Assembly (NCBI RefSeq): GCF_030433895.1
Contig: NZ_JARUXE010000009.1
Span: 80,710 to 144,709, forward strand
Length of the DNA: 64,000 bases
Reading direction: 5' to 3'
Origin: Arthrobacter sp. PsM3
GTDB lineage: Bacteria > Actinomycetota > Actinomycetes > Actinomycetales > Micrococcaceae
Shown here: one piece after another, positions 42,270-50,601 of the stretch
Numbering within the stretch: the stretch's first letter is position 1
Layout of the letters: each line of letters begins with the position of its first letter
Program-made: the position numbers and the translations under genes
The notes under the pieces: generated by a model
What the model was told of the DNA's origin: nothing
The model's database searches: none
What the model saw: only the letters and a program-made list of their open reading frames with translations

Positions 42270-42767
42270 ATGACCGTTATCAGTTCGCACAAGGATGCCA
42301 AGGCCCTGAGCTTCACCGTCGTCGCCGAGTTCGACGCCGGCGTCGAGCGCGTGTGGCAGGTCTGGGAGGACCCGCGCCAGCTTGAGCGCTGGTGGGGCCC
42401 ACCCACCTGGCCCGCGACCTTCGACAGCCACGAGTTCGTCTCCGGCGGGAAGGCCAGCTACTTCATGACCGGGCCCGGGGGCGAGAAGAGCCGGGGCTGG
42501 TGGCGCTTCACCGCGATCGAGGCCCCGCACCGGCTGGAGTTCGACGACGGTTTCGCCGACGAGAACGGCGACCCGATCCCCACCATGGGCACGAGCCATG
42601 CCGTGATGCGGCTTGAGGCAATCGACAACCGCACCCGGATGACGATGGTGTCGACCTTCGATTCCGCCGAGGCGCTGGAGAAGGTGCTCGCCATGGGAAT
42701 GGAAGAGGGCATGAAACAGGCCCTCGGCCAGATCGACGCGATCCTCGCCGGATCCAAAGTCGGCTGA
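42270..42767 (+). CDS. SRPBCC (AHSA1-like) protein
   Basis: START/Bet-v1 fold protein of 165 aa, activator of Hsp90 ATPase homolog 1-like. VVAEFDAGVERVWQVWEDPRQLERWWGPPTWPATF opens it and MEEGMKQALGQIDAIL is the C-terminal helix. It probably binds a hydrophobic ligand. ArsR-SRPBCC pairs are common in actinobacteria, implying control by the upstream regulator. Confidence 0.9.
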   Translation: MTVISSHKDAKALSFTVVAEFDAGVERVWQVWEDPRQLERWWGPPTWPATFDSHEFVSGGKASYFMTGPGGEKSRGWWRFTAIEAPHRLEFDDGFADENGDPIPTMGTSHAVMRLEAIDNRTRMTMVSTFDSAEALEKVLAMGMEEGMKQALGQIDAILAGSKVG

Positions 42768-42806
42768 CAGCAGCCGGCCTCAGGAAGCAAACGCGCAAGG
42801 CAATAC

Positions 42807-42831
42807 CCCGCACCTGCTCCGCAAGTGCGGG
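42807..42831. terminator. Possible shared terminator
   Basis: A 7-bp perfect stem (CCCGCAC at 42807-42813 with GTGCGGG at 42825-42831) lies between convergent genes (SRPBCC and SHOCT). Confidence 0.5.
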
Positions 42832-42862
42832 TGTCTTGTCGGAGCAAGATGCCCTGGCGGCG

Positions 42863-43183
42863 TTAGCCGCCGAGGATCTTGGCCTTCTGCGCCTCGAACT
42901 CCTGTTCGGTGAGAATCCCCTGCTCTTTGAGCGCCCCGAGCTCTTTGAGCTGCTGGATGGCCTCGTTGGAGATTCCGCCGGCGGCGGGCGGGGGTGCAGC
43001 CGGCTGCTGGTAGGCGGCTTGCTGCTGGCCCATCTGCTGGTTGTAGGCCTCCTGCTGCTTCGCCGCGGTCGCTGCGTCCTTTTCGGCGAACTTCGAAGCC
43101 TGCCGCCGCTGGACGCGGCCGCTGACCGCTGATGCCGTCCCGGCGACGACTGCCGTCCGCGCCATACCCCTAAGCAGTCCCAT
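42863..43183 (-). CDS. SHOCT domain-containing small protein
   Basis: Protein of 106 aa. The N-terminus (MGLLRGMARTAVVAGTASAV) is hydrophobic and may attach to the membrane. A Gln/Ala/Pro-rich stretch (QQMGQQQAAYQQPAAPPPA) links to the SHOCT helix-turn-helix at about 78-106 (IQQLKELGALKEQGILTEQEF). It follows the DUF6325 gene by 40 bp on the same strand. Function unknown; SHOCT modules are oligomerisation or binding tails. Confidence 0.85.
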   Translation of the reverse strand: MGLLRGMARTAVVAGTASAVSGRVQRRQASKFAEKDAATAAKQQEAYNQQMGQQQAAYQQPAAPPPAAGGISNEAIQQLKELGALKEQGILTEQEFEAQKAKILGG

Positions 43184-43223
43184 AATCTCTCTCCTCTCGC
43201 AATCGCGGGTTGTGTGTTGTGTG

Positions 43224-43679
43224 TCAGGCCACGGGCGGCTGGGCGTCGAGGGCCTCGAGCGCGGCCATCACGTCCGGGGCAGGGATCCGCGTGCTCGCGA
43301 CAAGCTCGCCCCCGCCGTCTCGGACGGCGGCCACGAAGGGTGCCGCCCAGATGTTCTCGTAAACAATCAGCGCGGCGAGGCTCCCCGGGAGAATCGCATC
43401 TGCGGCTTCGGCAATTTCCTCATCGCCAAGGAGCCCGGACTGCGCGCCGTCGAAGTAAGAGAATGCCTCCGCGGGACCGCCGGGGTCGGTAAGCTCGAGC
43501 ACCTCTACCGTGCCGTCCTCGCCCTTCATGACGACAAGAAGATCAAAGAGCCGGATCACACCCTGCTCCACGAGCTTGATGAGCTCTTCACTCGCGCGTC
43601 CATTCAGTCCGGCCATGGGGAACTCAAGGAGCACAAAGTCGACCGGCCCGTGGGCCTCGGTCTCCGGTGTGGTTGTCAC
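43224..43679 (-). CDS. DUF6325-type protein
   Basis: Protein of 151 aa. GPVDFVLLEFPMAGLNGRAS, LIKLVEQGVIRLFDLLVVMK and SLAALIVYENIWAAPFVAAVRD match the group of stress-associated actinobacterial proteins that sit upstream of SHOCT genes; the family name is from memory and not verified. GTG 43679 has GGAGG upstream. The 262-bp stretch 43680-43941 holds no gene. Confidence 0.7.
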   Translation of the reverse strand: MTTTPETEAHGPVDFVLLEFPMAGLNGRASEELIKLVEQGVIRLFDLLVVMKGEDGTVEVLELTDPGGPAEAFSYFDGAQSGLLGDEEIAEAADAILPGSLAALIVYENIWAAPFVAAVRDGGGELVASTRIPAPDVMAALEALDAQPPVA

Positions 43680-43941
43680 TGGCTTTCCTCCGTTCTGGTT
43701 CGAGCGCACTGTCCGGCACGCTGGTCTAAGTGTGTTCGGCGCCTGCCGGGCCGTCACCACCCGCACCGGGTGATCCCGACGGCGGATCGGGAGCCCGCAG
43801 GCATCATGTGCCACCAGGGGTCTTGAGACCACTACAGCGCCAGCGGGCCGTCGCCGCATCATCCCTTTCGGGTGAGCCCCCCCGGGCAGCGCTCACGACG
43901 CCGGACACGTGGCAGGGTGGGGCGTAACCCTTCCCTGCCCG

Positions 43942-44373
43942 TCAGGCCGCGGTGCCCTCCACCTGGACCTTAATGCCCGCCAGCATCGCCTCGCCGTCTT
44001 TCTCGCTCCGCTTCATGATCAGCGCCTCGACCGGGGGGCCGGCCGGCGGGACCGGCAGGTGCCACTCGGCGTCGACCGTCAGCTTCGTTCCGCCGGCCTC
44101 GGCTTCGAACATGTTGGTAGAGACCGGCCGGCCGAGGACTTCGCGACGATGCGCTGGTTGGGGACGACCCCGGCGAATTCGATGGTTCCTTCGTTGTGGA
44201 TCCCCAGCGTGTGCGTGAACCATCGGGGAGGAGCCGACGCCGTCTGGCTTTACCTCAACATCCCTGACCGCAACCTCCGGAAAGCAGGCCCAGAGCCTGC
44301 CGACATCCCTCGCGAAGTCGAACACCTTCTCAACCGGGGCGTTTATGGTGATGCTCTTCGTCAGTTTCGCCAT
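43942..44373 (-). pseudogene. SRPBCC-family gene with two compensating frameshifts
   Basis: Starts with MAKLTKSITINAPVEKVFDF after GGAGGAG and ends with VDAEWHLPVPPAG, both in one frame and typical of a polyketide-cyclase/SRPBCC protein. Between about 44122 and 44230 the annotated frame reads low-quality Arg/His-rich sequence, whereas the +1 frame there reads WFTHTLGIHNEGTIEFAGVV, family-like. A C-run at 44225-44228 seems to have gained one base and a G/C run at 44125-44134 lost one. Either the gene is a damaged but open frame of 143 aa, or these are two sequencing errors. Confidence 0.75.
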
Positions 44374-44630
44374 GGCGCTGATCTCCTCCGAGGTGCTGGG
44401 CACAGGTGACCCTGCGAAGCCTGCCTCTGCGGGCGGGGCCATAGGAACCACGTTGAAGCGCCCTCCCCTACGGCAACAGGGGGGAAAGTCCGATGTTTGC
44501 TCCAGTTTCCGCGTGGGCTGTTGACGCATTCGAGGATGAGCGCCTGCTGAGGCCCCAGGATCAGCGGCTACGGGACCGTCGTCGTGGCGCTGGCAATCAC
44601 TGCCGCCGCGTTCGTCCTCGCACTCAAAGA

Positions 44631-44666
44631 AAAAGCCTCCGGAACCTGTTGGTTCCGGAGGCTTTT
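44631..44666 (-). terminator. Terminator of tRNA-Tyr
   Basis: A perfect 16-bp stem (44631-44646 with 44651-44666) with a 4-nt loop reads on the minus strand into TTTTTCTTT. It lies 8 bp past the tRNA. The 257 bp upstream to 44374 contain no convincing gene; one + frame reads like a membrane helix (VVVALAITAAAFVLAL) but has no start. Confidence 0.88.
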
Positions 44667-44673
44667 CCAAGGG

Positions 44674-44755
44674 TGGCAGATGAGGGATTCGAACCCCCGT
44701 AGGCGTTGCCAGCTGATTTACAGTCAGCCCCCTTTGGCCGCTCGGGTAATCTGCC
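44674..44755 (-). tRNA. tRNA-Tyr (GUA)
   Basis: An 82-nt cloverleaf with a long variable arm: acceptor GGCAGAT/ATCTGCC, D arm ACCCGAGCGGCCAAAGGGG, anticodon loop CTGACTGTAAATCAG with GTA, T arm GGGGGTTCGAATCCC. CCA is not encoded. A terminator follows. Confidence 0.95.
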
Positions 44756-44905
44756 GAACTTCAAAAGAAGATCACTCGCGGCTTCCATGTTCAGAACGGC
44801 TGTTTCCAGTCCGTTCCGCTTCCAGTAACCGCGGGCAAGACAACTTTACAGAACTTATGCCGAAGAATCGAATCGGCGCTTTGTGGCCCCAAAAACCCCG
44901 GAAAA

Positions 44906-45160
44906 TCAGGCTTCTCCGAGGATGCGTCCGGCGAGTTTGGACTCAAACCGCGCGGCCTGCTCCTCCGTGATCTGGTTCAGCTGGATGGCACGTGCCAGAT
45001 CGGCGTGAACACCATCCAGCCGCGACGAGGCATCCGCGGCCGGGCTGAAGATGATCGAGGCCGCCAGTGTTGCCGCCGCCACCGACGTTGCGGCAGTGGC
45101 GAGACCAACGGCGGCTGCTGCGGTGGAGCGGACGGCATACCTGACGGCCTTGTTTTGCAT
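44906..45160 (-). CDS. Small membrane/exported hypothetical protein
   Basis: Protein of 84 aa with a basic N-terminus (MQNKAVRYAVRSTAAAAV), a long Ala-rich hydrophobic stretch, and a soluble tail (LARAIQLNQITEEQAARFESKLAGR). The tail resembles a short helical hairpin. AAAGGC precedes the ATG. No family recognised. Confidence 0.6.
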   Translation of the reverse strand: MQNKAVRYAVRSTAAAAVGLATAATSVAAATLAASIIFSPAADASSRLDGVHADLARAIQLNQITEEQAARFESKLAGRILGEA

Positions 45161-45358
45161 GGTGCGTGCCTTTCGAACGACTCTTCCAACTCCTGCAACT
45201 CTGCCGCCCGGAACTTCGTTCCCGCCTTGACCCACCTTTGAGCGGGCTGTGAACCGGACAACGCACTGCAGCCTTCACATCAGGGGCATCCGTACTAGGC
45301 TGGATTGCAGACACAACGGCCCTTCACCGGGCACCCCCCAACCATCAGGAGGACAGTC

Positions 45359-45850
45359 ATGGCAGGCGAATCCACATTCGACGTCGTCAGCAAGGTCGAC
45401 AAGCAGGAAGTCGCCAACGCGTTGCACCAGGCGCAGAAGGAACTGGTCCAGCGTTACGACTTCAAGGGCGTCGGCGCCGAGGTCGATTTCAGCGACGAGA
45501 AGATCCTCATGAAGGCCAACTCCGAAGAGCGCGTGCTCGCCGTCCTGGACGTCCTGCAGTCCAAGCTGATCCGCCGCGGCATCTCCTTGAAGTCCCTCGA
45601 CACGGGCGAGCCCTACCCCTCCGGCAAGGAGTTCCGGCTCGAAGCCACCATCAAGGAGGGCATCGCCCAGGACCTGGCGAAGAAGATCAACAAGCTCATC
45701 CGCGACGAGGCCCCCAAGTCCGTCAAGTCGCAGATCCAGGGCGACGAGCTCCGGGTGACCTCCAAGTCCCGCGACGACCTCCAGGAGACCATGAACCTGC
45801 TGAAAGGCTTCGACGAGGCCGACCTGCAGTTCGTGAACTTCCGAAGCTAG
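45359..45850 (+). CDS. yajQ: YajQ family cyclic di-GMP-binding protein
   Basis: Protein of 163 aa, the usual length. FDVVSKVDKQEVANALHQAQKEL, QRYDFKGVGAEV, and KSVKSQIQGDELRVTSKSRDDLQ are the family's conserved segments; two ferredoxin-like halves. Homologues bind c-di-GMP or nucleic acid. AGGAGG lies 7 nt before the ATG. Single gene. Confidence 0.94.
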   Translation: MAGESTFDVVSKVDKQEVANALHQAQKELVQRYDFKGVGAEVDFSDEKILMKANSEERVLAVLDVLQSKLIRRGISLKSLDTGEPYPSGKEFRLEATIKEGIAQDLAKKINKLIRDEAPKSVKSQIQGDELRVTSKSRDDLQETMNLLKGFDEADLQFVNFRS

Positions 45851-45873
45851 GGTCGTCCGCGGCGCAGAATTTC

Positions 45874-45935
45874 TGACGCTGCACAAAAGGGCTGGCGCGC
45901 CGGTATTCCGGCATCGCCAGCCCATTTGTGCGTCA
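45874..45935. terminator. Long imperfect hairpin after yajQ
   Basis: GGGCTGGCG at 45889-45897 pairs with CGCCAGCCC at 45915-45923, with TGACG/CGTCA at the outer ends (45874 and 45931-45935) and a CCGG/CCGG core. It lies 23 bp after the yajQ stop and is a likely terminator. Confidence 0.65.
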
Positions 45936-46047
45936 CGGGACGAAACGCGCGTCGCGCCGGGCCACCAGGCTGCCGGGCCGCCGGGCCGCCGGATAATTAG
46001 GTCACGTAAGATTTTCGTATTTCCGCGGGTAAGGGTTACCTTGGTTC

Positions 46048-46066
46048 TTAGGCAAACCTTAGTTAG
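46048..46066 (+). promoter_or_regulatory. Candidate DtxR/IdeR iron box
   Basis: TTAGGCAAACCTTAGTTAG matches the 19-bp IdeR/DtxR consensus at about 14 of 19 positions, with AT-rich promoter-like DNA around it. It lies 25 bp upstream of efeU. The fit is partial. Confidence 0.5.
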
Positions 46067-46090
46067 CTACTTTTACCCGAAAGCATCCAT

Positions 46091-46954
46091 ATGAGCGCGA
46101 ACTTCCTGATCGGCCTCCGCGAGGGCCTTGAAGCCGCCATGATCGTTGTCCTGCTGCTGGCCTACGTGGCCCGGACCGGACGTAGGCAGCTTGTTCCCCG
46201 CATCTGGGCCGGCGTCGGACTGGCGGTGGCGGTCTCCATTGGTTTTGGCGCCCTTCTGACCTTCGGCCCGCGCGGACTCTCGTTCCAGGCCCAGGAAGCG
46301 ATCGGGGGCAGCCTGTCGATTGCCGCCGTCGCCCTCGTCACCTGGATGGTCTTCTGGATGGCCCGCACGTCGCGGACCCTCGGCAGCGACCTCCGCGGCA
46401 AGATCGACAAGGTGGCCGACGGCGCCGCCTGGGGCCTCGTCGCCGTCGCCGCCCTCGCCGTGGGCCGGGAAGGACTCGAAACGGCCCTCTTTCTCTGGGC
46501 CGCCGCGCAGTCGGCCGGACAGTCGACCTCCCCGCTGCTCGGGGCAGTCCTGGGCCTGGCCGCCGCAGCGGGGCTCGGCTACCTGCTCCACCGCGGTGCC
46601 CTGCGCGTGAATCTGGCCAAGTTCTTCACCTGGACCGGCGCTGCGCTGATCGTGGTGGCCGGCGGCGTCCTTGCCTATGGAGTCCACGACCTCCAGGAGG
46701 CCGGCCTGCTCCCGGGCCTACACTCCCTCGCCTTCGACGTCACGGCAGCGGTGCCGCCGTCGTCCTGGTACGGCACCCTGCTGAAGGGGACCCTGAACTT
46801 CTCCCCCGCCACCACCTGGCTCGAGGCCACCGCCTGGGCCCTCTACGTGGTTCCGGTGATGGCGCTCTATCTCCGGTCATACCGCCGCAGCCTGCGCCGG
46901 ACCCCCGGCGAACCGGCCGCAGCGGCAGCCCCGTCAGCCTCCGCCGCGGCCTGA
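46091..46954 (+). CDS. efeU: Ferrous/ferric iron permease EfeU
   Basis: Integral membrane protein of 287 aa, FTR1/EfeU type, with seven helices. Both REGLE iron motifs are present: Arg10-Glu14 (REGLEAAM) and Arg126-Glu130 (REGLETAL). The C-terminus is Ala/Pro-rich. First gene of an efeUOB-type operon; a partial iron box lies upstream. Confidence 0.93.
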   Translation: MSANFLIGLREGLEAAMIVVLLLAYVARTGRRQLVPRIWAGVGLAVAVSIGFGALLTFGPRGLSFQAQEAIGGSLSIAAVALVTWMVFWMARTSRTLGSDLRGKIDKVADGAAWGLVAVAALAVGREGLETALFLWAAAQSAGQSTSPLLGAVLGLAAAAGLGYLLHRGALRVNLAKFFTWTGAALIVVAGGVLAYGVHDLQEAGLLPGLHSLAFDVTAAVPPSSWYGTLLKGTLNFSPATTWLEATAWALYVVPVMALYLRSYRRSLRRTPGEPAAAAAPSASAAA

Positions 46955-47008
46955 CACCCCGGCTCACCCCTCTCCCACCCGCACCCGTCTGCATCCCGAA
47001 GGACCCCC

Positions 47009-48196
47009 ATGACTGCGTTCCGCACTTCCCCGCGCCGTTTTTCAGGCCGGCTCGGCCTCGCCGCCACCGCCGCACTGCTGCCCCTCACGCTCGCTGCCTG
47101 CACCGACAACGCCGCGCCCGCCGCCTCCACGGACGGCGCAGCGATCACTGTGTCCAGCACCAGCAGCGAGTGCAAGGTCTCCGCCGCCGAGGCTCCCAGC
47201 GGCAACCTGACCTTCGCCATCAGCAACGACGGCGACCAAGTCACCGAGTTCTACCTGCTCGCCGAGGACGGGCTGCGGATCCTGGCCGAGGTCGAGAACA
47301 TCGGCCCGGGAATCACCCGCAACCTCGTGGCCACGGTGCCCGCCGGAAAGTACCTCACGGCCTGCAAACCGGGGATGGAAGGCGACGGCCTCCGCGCCGC
47401 GTTCACGGTCACCGGCACGGGCCAGGCCGTGACCGTCGACGACGACCTGCAGAAACTCACGGACACCGCCACCGGCCAGTACACCGCCTACGTCAAGGAC
47501 CAGACCGAGCAGCTGCTGGCCGGAACCCGGTCCTTCGCCGCGGCGTTCGCCGCCGGGGAGACGGAGACGGCCCGCGGGCTGTATGCTTCCACGCGCATGC
47601 ATTGGGAACGGATCGAACCCGTGGCCGAGTCCTTCGGCGACCTGGATCCGAAGCTTGACCTCCGCGAGGCCGACCTGGAACCCGGAGAGGCGTGGACCGG
47701 CTGGCACCGCGCCGAGAAGGACCTCTTCGCCCCGGCAGGCTACACGGCGATGACCAGCGCGGAACGCGCCGGACTGTCCGCGCAGCTCGTCGCGGACACC
47801 GAGGACCTCTACCAGCGGACCCGCACCCTGGGCCTGACCGCGGACAAGCTGGGCAACGGCGCGAAGGAGCTCCTCGACGAGGTCGCCACGGGCAAGGTGA
47901 CCGGCGAGGAGGAAATCTGGTCGCACACGGATCTCTGGGACTTCCAGGCAAACGTCGACGGCGCCCGGATAGCCTTCGAGAACCTCCGCCCCGTCCTCGA
48001 GAAAAAAGACGCTGCGCTGGCCGCGAAGCTGGACACCAGGTTTTCCGCCCTGCAGACCGAACTTGGGACCCATGCCCGGGGCACCGGGTTCGCCTCCTAC
48101 GACGATCTCACCCCAGAACAGGTCCGGAAGCTTGCGGCCCTGGTGGACACCCTCGGCGAACCCCTGTCCCGGCTGACTGCAGCGGTCGTCCTGTGA
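47009..48196 (+). CDS. efeO: Iron-uptake lipoprotein EfeO
   Basis: Extracytoplasmic protein of 395 aa. A lipoprotein signal ends in LTLAAC with Cys31 as the anchor. An N-terminal cupredoxin-like domain (about 45-130) is followed by an M75-type imelysin domain; MHWERIEPVAESFGDLD is its metal-binding HxxE helix. It delivers iron to EfeU. The stop TGA overlaps the efeB GTG (GTGA). Confidence 0.92.
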   Translation: MTAFRTSPRRFSGRLGLAATAALLPLTLAACTDNAAPAASTDGAAITVSSTSSECKVSAAEAPSGNLTFAISNDGDQVTEFYLLAEDGLRILAEVENIGPGITRNLVATVPAGKYLTACKPGMEGDGLRAAFTVTGTGQAVTVDDDLQKLTDTATGQYTAYVKDQTEQLLAGTRSFAAAFAAGETETARGLYASTRMHWERIEPVAESFGDLDPKLDLREADLEPGEAWTGWHRAEKDLFAPAGYTAMTSAERAGLSAQLVADTEDLYQRTRTLGLTADKLGNGAKELLDEVATGKVTGEEEIWSHTDLWDFQANVDGARIAFENLRPVLEKKDAALAAKLDTRFSALQTELGTHARGTGFASYDDLTPEQVRKLAALVDTLGEPLSRLTAAVVL

Positions 48197-49464
48197 GCAC
48201 GGTATCCCGCCGCGGCCTCCTCTCCCTTGCCGGGGCCGGCGGCGTCGGTGCGGCAGCGGGTCTAACAGCCGGAATCTTCGGCCGCGACGCAGCCGCGGGA
48301 CCCGCGGAGGTGCCGGCCTCCGACACCGTGCCGTTCCATGGCGAGCGCCAGGCCGGCATCATTACGCCGGCCCAGGACAGGCTCCACATGGCCGCCTTCG
48401 ATGTGATTAGCGAAGACCGCGCCGAGCTCATTGCCCTGCTGAAAGATTGGACGGAGGCAGCCGCAGCCCTCACGGCGGGCAGGGAAGCCGGAACCACCGG
48501 CGCGGTGAACGGCCCCTACGACGCCCCTCCGGAGGACACCGGCGAAGCGATGGGCCTCGCTGCCGGGCGGCTGACGCTGACTTTTGGTTTCGGCGCCTCC
48601 CTCTTCGAGAAAGGCGGCAGCGCCCGCTTCGGGCTGGAGGGCCGCCGGCCCGCAGCCCTTATCGGCCTGCCGCATTTCCCGGGCGACCAGCTTCAGGAGC
48701 AACGGACCGGCGGGGACCTTGTGGTCCAGGCCTGCTCGGATGATCCCCAGGTGGCCGTCCACGCCGTCCGGAACCTGGCGCGCATCGCCTTCGGGAAGGC
48801 GCAGGTCCGCTGGTCCCAGCTCGGCTTCGGGCGCACTGCCTCAACCTCACGTTCCCAGCAGACTCCCCGCAACCTCTTCGGTTTTAAGGACGGCACGAGC
48901 AATGTGAAGTCGGAGGACACCGGGCTCCTGAGTGAGCATGTGTGGGTGCCCGCCGGAGCGCCGGCCCCGGAGGCATGGATGGAGGGCGGCAGCTATCTGG
49001 TGGCACGCCGCATCCGGATGCACATCGAGATCTGGGACCGGACCTCGCTGCGGGAACAGGAAGGCCTGATCGGCAGGACCAAGTCAGAGGGGGCACCATT
49101 GTCCGGCGGGACTGAGTTCTCCGCCCCGGACTTTGACGCCCCGGGCCGGGCCGGCGGGCCGCTGATCGCCACAAGTTCCCATGTCCGGCTGGCGCATCCA
49201 TCGCATAACAACGGGGTGCACATGCTCCGCCGCGGCTACAACTACACGGACGGCTCGGACGGGCTGGGGCATCTGGACGCCGGGCTCTTCTTCATCGCCT
49301 TCGTCAAGGATCCGCGCACCCACTATGTGCCCATGCAGCTCGCCATGGCCCGGAAGGACACCCTGGCCGTGGACTACCTGGAACACACCGGTTCCGGGCT
49401 GTTCGCCGTTCCCCCGGGCGTGCAGCCCGGCGGATTCGTGGGCGAGCGACTTTTCGTCGCCTGA
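48193..49464 (+). CDS. efeB: Dye-decolorizing peroxidase EfeB (Tat-exported)
   Basis: Heme peroxidase of 423 aa, DyP type B-like/EfeB. A Tat signal is at the N-terminus (VSTVSRRGLLSLAG, Arg6-Arg7). NLFGFKDGTSNVKSEDTG carries the DyP GxxDG motif with the distal Asp; SSHVRLAHPSHNNGVHMLRRGYNY contains the proximal His region. GTG start overlapping the efeO stop indicates tight coupling. It probably extracts iron from heme or oxidises Fe(II). Confidence 0.93.
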   Translation: MSTVSRRGLLSLAGAGGVGAAAGLTAGIFGRDAAAGPAEVPASDTVPFHGERQAGIITPAQDRLHMAAFDVISEDRAELIALLKDWTEAAAALTAGREAGTTGAVNGPYDAPPEDTGEAMGLAAGRLTLTFGFGASLFEKGGSARFGLEGRRPAALIGLPHFPGDQLQEQRTGGDLVVQACSDDPQVAVHAVRNLARIAFGKAQVRWSQLGFGRTASTSRSQQTPRNLFGFKDGTSNVKSEDTGLLSEHVWVPAGAPAPEAWMEGGSYLVARRIRMHIEIWDRTSLREQEGLIGRTKSEGAPLSGGTEFSAPDFDAPGRAGGPLIATSSHVRLAHPSHNNGVHMLRRGYNYTDGSDGLGHLDAGLFFIAFVKDPRTHYVPMQLAMARKDTLAVDYLEHTGSGLFAVPPGVQPGGFVGERLFVA

Positions 49465-49569
49465 CTCAGCGCCCGGGCATCCTCTGTCCCGCGAACCCTG
49501 CCCCGCAGCCCCTATCCCGCGGCCCCGGGACCCTCCGGATCCGAGGCAGCCGCCGCGGCCGGCCCGCGC

Positions 49570-49645
49570 CCCGGGGGCACTTTGGCGCGGACACGCCGCC
49601 AACTGGGGCGCCGCCGTCGAACTCTGGGCCCATAGTGCCCCCGGG
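49570..49645. repeat. Palindrome with 12-bp arms and CACT/AGTG inner edge
   Basis: Perfect arms (49570-49581 and 49634-49645) end inside in CACT and AGTG; the centre contains a second TTGGCG/CGCCAA hairpin. Lies between the convergent efeB and htpX genes. Same layout as the 9898 and 28760 palindromes but a different outer arm. The rest of 49465-49676 holds no gene. Confidence 0.6.
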
Positions 49646-49676
49646 CGGATGCAACCCGGCCGAGAACAACCCCCGG

Positions 49677-50549
49677 CTAGCCCAGCTGGCGGCCGGCCAT
49701 CCGCTCGAGCCGGCCGATCCGCTCGCTCATCGGCGGGTGCGTTGAAAACATTTTCGCGACACCCGCGGCGCGGAACGGGTTCGCGATCATCAGGTGCGAG
49801 GCGTTGACCAGCCGCTGGTCCTGCGGCAGCGGCGCCAGCTGCACGCCCTGCTCGATCTTGCGCAGGGCGGAGGCAAGCGCCAGCGGGTCACCCGTGAGCT
49901 TGGAGCCGTCCTCGTCAGCGTCGAACTCCCGGGTTCGGGAGATGGCCATCTGGATCAGCGAGGCAGCAAACGGCGCCAGCAGGGCCATGGCGATTGCGGC
50001 GATCGGGTTGGCGTTGCGCCGGTCCCCGCCGCCGCCGAAAATCAGGAACATCTGCGCCACCGAGGTGATGACGCCCGCGACGGCGGCGGCCACCGAGGCG
50101 GTCAAGATGTCCCGGTTGTACACGTGCATCAGCTCGTGGCCCAGCACTCCGCGGAGTTCCCGCGCGTCGAGCATCCGCAGGATGCCTTCGGTGCAGCACA
50201 CCGCCGCGTTCTGCGGATTCCGTCCGGTCGCGAAGGCGTTCGGGGCCATCGTGGGCGAGAGATAGATCCGCGGCATCGGCTGCTGCGCCGCGGCGGAGAG
50301 CTCCCGGACAATCTGGTGGAGCTGGGGCGCCTCGGCCTCCGTCACGGGGTAGGCCTGCATGGCCCGGATGGCGATCTTGTCACTGTTCCAGTAGCCGTAG
50401 GCCGTCGTGGCGATGCCGACCAGTGCCATGATCCAGATCGGTGCGGCGCTGCGCATGCTGGAGGCCATCAGCGCGCCGAGGAGCAGCAGCACCGCCCACA
50501 GCACACCGAAGAGGGCTGCGGTCTTCAGTCCGTTGTGATGCTGGTGCAC
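49677..50549 (-). CDS. htpX: Protease HtpX homolog
   Basis: Zinc metalloprotease of family M48B, 290 aa from a GTG with GGAGG 5 nt upstream. His138-Glu139-x2-His142 is the zinc site in GVLGHELMHVYNRD, and Glu in SRTREFDADEDG is the third ligand. Two helices (about 11-52) and two more follow the active site. It degrades misfolded membrane proteins. Confidence 0.93.
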   Translation of the reverse strand: MHQHHNGLKTAALFGVLWAVLLLLGALMASSMRSAAPIWIMALVGIATTAYGYWNSDKIAIRAMQAYPVTEAEAPQLHQIVRELSAAAQQPMPRIYLSPTMAPNAFATGRNPQNAAVCCTEGILRMLDARELRGVLGHELMHVYNRDILTASVAAAVAGVITSVAQMFLIFGGGGDRRNANPIAAIAMALLAPFAASLIQMAISRTREFDADEDGSKLTGDPLALASALRKIEQGVQLAPLPQDQRLVNASHLMIANPFRAAGVAKMFSTHPPMSERIGRLERMAGRQLG

Positions 50550-50601
50550 TGTTTCCTCCAGAAGTCGTCCCAATATCGACCCGCACAGGAAAAACGTCCC
50601 G

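Noticed and set aside
44584..44970. Plus-strand frame opening MALAITAAAFVLALKEKAS as a membrane protein
   Set aside because: It runs across the tRNA-Tyr gene and its terminator; only a short hydrophobic stretch looks protein-like.
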